44,733 nt of DNA from Nostoc sp. ATCC 43529 (lineage in GTDB: Bacteria > Cyanobacteriota > Cyanobacteriia > Cyanobacteriales > Nostocaceae). Position numbers and translations under genes: made by a program. Below the pieces are notes generated by a model. That model ran no database searches. It had not been told where the DNA came from and worked only from the letters and a program-made list of their open reading frames with translations. The stretch is from assembly GCA_003326205.1 (NCBI GenBank), contig LWTK01000047.1, positions 83,719-128,451 of the forward strand. The letters run 5' to 3'. Positions 41,773-44,733 of the stretch are shown here, in pieces; the first letter of the stretch is position 1; each line of letters opens with the position of its first letter.

Positions 41773-43662
41773 ATGTCATCTGCAACAGCAACCTCACTAC
41801 CGCCACTGATTCCGCGTGAAATTCTGTTTGGAAATCCCGAAAAAACTAGCCCAAGACTATCGCCAGATGGCAAATATTTGGCATATATCGCCCCCAACGA
41901 AGAAAATGTCTTGCAAGTATGGTTGCGAACTCTGGGACAAGAAGACGACCAAATACTAACTGCGGATAAAAAACGGGGTATTCGCGTTTTCTTTTGGACT
42001 TATAACACCAATGAGTTGATTTACATGCAAGACTCAGACGGTGATGAAAACTTTCACCTCTACTTAGTCAATATTGAATCAAAGATTGTGCGTGATTTAA
42101 CGCCGTTCCAGGGTGTAAAAGCAGAAGTTGTAGAAATAGAACCTAAATTTCCAGATGAAATACTGGTGGCGTTGAACTTGAACAATCCGCAAAAGTTCGA
42201 CGTTTACCGTATCAACCTGAAAAATGGTGCAGTGGAGTTTGACACTGACAACCCCGGTAATATTATCAGTTGGACAGCTGATGCTGATTTCCAAGTACGT
42301 GCAGCAATAGCTAGTACTCCTGATGGTGGTTACGATTTGTTATTACGGGAAACCACGGATAAAGAGTGGGATGTTCTCCGTCACTGGGGACTAGAAGAAC
42401 AAGGGAATTCTGTTAGCTTCTCGGCTGATGGCAAAACACTTTATATTGAAGGCAGTCATGATGCTAACGCCCAACGTCTGCTAGCTGTTGACTTAGATAC
42501 CCGTGAAGAAACAGCGATCGCCCAAGATGAGCAGTATGATGTTATGGGGATAGTCATTCAGCCTGTAACACGAGTTATCCAAGCAGTTTCTTTCTACAAA
42601 GATAAACAGGAATGGCAGGTAATTGACGAAAGTATCGCCGCTGATTTTGAAGCAATTACCAAGGTGCGTTCCGGGGAGTTCTCTTTAATTAGCCGTGACT
42701 TGGAAAATAAAAACTGGCTAGTAGCTTATAACACTGACGATGGCCCAGTTTATTACTACACCTACAACCGAGATTCCAAAACTAGCACTTTCCTCTTTAG
42801 CAATCAACCCAAACTCGAAGGTTTGCAGTTAGCATCAATGCAACCGATTTCCTACGAGGCACGGGATGGTTTAACTATCCACGGTTACCTCACAACCCCT
42901 GTGGGAATACCTAGCGAAAATTTACCAACAGTACTGCTGGTTCACGGCGGCCCTTGGGTGCGCGATACCTGGGGTTTAGATCCGGAAGCACAATGGTTAG
43001 CTAATCGTGGTTACGCTGTTTTGCAAGTCAATTATCGGGGTTCCACTGGTTATGGTAAGGCTTTCCTGAATGCTGGAAACCGGGAATGGGCTGCCAAAAT
43101 GCACGATGATTTGATTGATGCTGTTAATTGGTTAGTGGAAAAAGGTATTTCTGACCCGCAAAAGATTGCAATTATGGGCGGTTCTTATGGTGGTTATGCA
43201 ACCTTGGTGGGGTTGACTTTTACACCAGAAATTTTTGCTGCGGGTGTGGATATTGTGGGCCCTAGTAACTTGATTACTTTAATCCAAACTATACCGCCTT
43301 ATTGGGAACCACTTAAGGCAATGTTTTATCACCGTGTTGGTAATTTAGAAACAGAAGCAGAGTTTTTGAAATCGCGATCGCCTTTATTTTTCGCTGACAA
43401 AATTCAAAAACCTTTACTCATCGGTCAAGGTGCAAACGATCCGCGGGTGAAACAATCAGAAAGCGACCAAATTGTCAACGCAATGCAACAAGCTGGTTTA
43501 CCAGTGAAATATGTACTTTATCCCGACGAAGGACATGGTTTTGCCAGACCAGAAAATCGCTTGCATTTTTTTGCGATCGCTGAAGAATTTCTCGCTCAAT
43601 ATTTAGGTGGTAGATTTGAACCCTTAACAGATATTCCAGGCCATTCAGGAATAGTTAAATAA
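41773..43662 (+). CDS. S9 family peptidase (prolyl oligopeptidase type)
   Basis: A 629-residue cytoplasmic serine peptidase. The N-terminal propeller (about 20-350) has repeated strands such as SPRLSPDGKYLAYIAP and VSFSADGKTLYIEG. The C-terminal alpha/beta hydrolase (about 365-620) has oxyanion loop HGGPW, nucleophile S471 in MGGSYGGYAT, D556 in GANDPRV and H588 in DEGHGF. All are intact. This family (acylaminoacyl-peptidase-like) trims short peptides. There is no signal peptide. AGAGGA lies eight bases before the ATG. Confidence 0.95.
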   Translation: MSSATATSLPPLIPREILFGNPEKTSPRLSPDGKYLAYIAPNEENVLQVWLRTLGQEDDQILTADKKRGIRVFFWTYNTNELIYMQDSDGDENFHLYLVNIESKIVRDLTPFQGVKAEVVEIEPKFPDEILVALNLNNPQKFDVYRINLKNGAVEFDTDNPGNIISWTADADFQVRAAIASTPDGGYDLLLRETTDKEWDVLRHWGLEEQGNSVSFSADGKTLYIEGSHDANAQRLLAVDLDTREETAIAQDEQYDVMGIVIQPVTRVIQAVSFYKDKQEWQVIDESIAADFEAITKVRSGEFSLISRDLENKNWLVAYNTDDGPVYYYTYNRDSKTSTFLFSNQPKLEGLQLASMQPISYEARDGLTIHGYLTTPVGIPSENLPTVLLVHGGPWVRDTWGLDPEAQWLANRGYAVLQVNYRGSTGYGKAFLNAGNREWAAKMHDDLIDAVNWLVEKGISDPQKIAIMGGSYGGYATLVGLTFTPEIFAAGVDIVGPSNLITLIQTIPPYWEPLKAMFYHRVGNLETEAEFLKSRSPLFFADKIQKPLLIGQGANDPRVKQSESDQIVNAMQQAGLPVKYVLYPDEGHGFARPENRLHFFAIAEEFLAQYLGGRFEPLTDIPGHSGIVK

Positions 43663-43782
43663 AACCTCATACATGGTGGTTAGTGTCATTCACCGACCAC
43701 CTTAATATTTTTAATTTGGTAAACGTATACGCCAAAAGGTCAGTGTACCAAAACACAAAAATATTACACCCTCTTTTTTGGC

Positions 43783-44463
43783 TTATTCATACTCAACTTT
43801 TGCTTGAAGTGCTATATCGAAGGCCTCTAAATGTGACAAATCTTCAGCTCCCCATAGTTCACCGTTATTAATACCTTCTGGCTGTAATACGTTACAAATA
43901 GGCGGATTTAAAAAGATAGGTTTTTTTAGGACGATACCCCAGACATCAGATCCTTCATAACCACAACTATTTTTGTAGTTAAGAAGACTTTCTCCTAACA
44001 AGTGCAAATCTTTATCGGCAGCAAAGCTTTTTTCATCATATTTAAAAATTTTTTCAACAGCCATCCATCCTACAATTGCATAAGAAGGAAATGTTTGATC
44101 GTTAAATTCATAAGAGTCTATATATTTTTTCCCTTCTTCTGAATTATAAAAATCTAATGTGTGAATTAATAGCTTACTATTTTTATAATTCAATTCGTGA
44201 TTAATTGGATCGAATATTACTAATGTTGTATACTCACCCATTAACATACCTAGAGCCTCTTCAATGGATAGAGAAACAGCTAAATGTCTGTAAAAACCTC
44301 GTTGGTGATAAGCAGAATATTCATTAGGATTGACACGAGTAACTTGAGTATAAAAATCTTTTATATACTGTGAAAAATTTAGTTTTGAATTTTTCGGCTT
44401 ATACTTCTCTGTTATATCTTTTAACGTACTTAAATAACCTACCTTCCGCACCCTAACTGTCAC
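43783..44463 (-). CDS. Hypothetical protein, AT-rich
   Basis: A 226-residue protein I do not recognise. It starts with GTG at 44463. No signal peptide or membrane helix; it is polar and rich in N, Y, K and E. Stretches such as AYHQRGFYRHLAVSLSIEE and TTLVIFDPINHELNYK look folded and globular. The coding DNA is clearly AT-richer than most neighbours, which hints at horizontal acquisition. It converges on the S9 peptidase and ends 120 bases after it. No functional guess is justified. Confidence 0.55.
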   Translation of the reverse strand: MTVRVRKVGYLSTLKDITEKYKPKNSKLNFSQYIKDFYTQVTRVNPNEYSAYHQRGFYRHLAVSLSIEEALGMLMGEYTTLVIFDPINHELNYKNSKLLIHTLDFYNSEEGKKYIDSYEFNDQTFPSYAIVGWMAVEKIFKYDEKSFAADKDLHLLGESLLNYKNSCGYEGSDVWGIVLKKPIFLNPPICNVLQPEGINNGELWGAEDLSHLEAFDIALQAKVEYE

Positions 44464-44642
44464 ACATCAACAAAAAGCTGACATAGTAGTACATAAGAAC
44501 TAAGTTAGATTCAAAATTCCAGAGAATTAATGAGAATAAGTAGTATTAAGTATCTTAATTTGGCGAGAAGAGGAAATTTTGTGATGAAGACAGAAAAAAG
44601 GAAAAACTTCATAGTGCAAAAAAATTAATTGATAACAAAAAG

Positions 44643-44733
44643 ATGAATGAGAGAATTGCAACAGAAGTCGTGGAGAATACTGTTGTGATTTTGAATCGCA
44701 AAGACATTGAAATTCAGAACATAGACCATTTAG
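44643..44733 (+). CDS. Possible start of a gene running off the right edge
   Basis: An open frame from ATG at 44643 (MNERIATEVVENTVVILNRK, then DIEIQNIDHL) continues to the window end. There is no strong ribosome site and only 30 codons are visible, so it is weakly supported. Confidence 0.35.
   Translation, partial: MNERIATEVVENTVVILNRKDIEIQNIDHL

Overview
The window looks like chromosome from a filamentous, probably heterocyst-forming (Nostoc/Calothrix-like) cyanobacterium. It has many HIP1 octamers (GCGATCGC), heptanucleotide tandem repeats (STRR type) in gene spacers and even inside genes, small dispersed palindromic repeats, a CHASE2-Ser/Thr kinase, multi-GAF and multi-PAS sensors and a LabA-type NYN protein. 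No rRNA operon, canonical tRNA, CRISPR array, prophage or complete insertion sequence was seen.

Layout. 1-3.5 kb: a secreted FecR-domain protein (runs off the left edge) divergent from an outer-membrane beta-barrel protein. 3.7-5.6 kb: a rhodanese (SseA type) and a MnmD-like tRNA methyltransferase, both bordered by heptamer repeats. 6.1-10.9 kb: an HD-GYP response regulator, GlmU, a DUF29 protein, an isoaspartyl peptidase and a 57-residue DUF2256 protein. 11.1-18.3 kb: a decayed sensor fragment, then a signalling cluster (GAF histidine kinase, hybrid multi-PAS kinase overlapping it by 8 bases, stand-alone receiver). 18.5-24.9 kb: a large multi-GAF protein with a degenerate kinase ATPase, an epoxide-hydrolase-like enzyme, PyrD and a membrane-anchored helix-turn-helix protein. 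25.1-27.6 kb: a Ro60/Y RNA locus. 27.6-30.7 kb: an HTH-NB-ARC STAND ATPase divergent from an MGME1-like PD-(D/E)XK protein. 31.2-44.7 kb: glutathione reductase, CHASE2 kinase, LabA-like protein, LeuA, an NTF2/SnoaL-like protein, a GNAT acetyltransferase, a short RecQ helicase, an S9 peptidase and an unrecognised AT-rich gene.

The most interesting part is the Ro60/Y RNA locus. The 533-residue TROVE-vWA protein (bacterial Ro60, Rsr) is preceded by three and followed by one non-coding RNA. Each looks like a tRNA body (acceptor stem and T-arm; D-arm in three) whose anticodon arm is replaced by a Y RNA-type core. The core is a helix with a bulged C, TTGCCT paired to AGGC(C)GA, capped by a stable tetraloop (GCAA, GTAA or TTCG), followed by GGGTTATCG. 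This matches the strands of the Ro60-binding stem of animal Y RNAs in swapped order, i.e. a circular permutation. The same bulged-C hairpin recurs in the rsr leader directly against the Shine-Dalgarno sequence, which suggests that Ro60 represses its own translation. A consensus-like promoter lies before the first RNA and a T-run terminator follows the fourth. I therefore infer one transcript (Y RNA-Y RNA-Y RNA-rsr-Y RNA) cut by tRNA-processing enzymes. This is inference from sequence and needs experimental proof.
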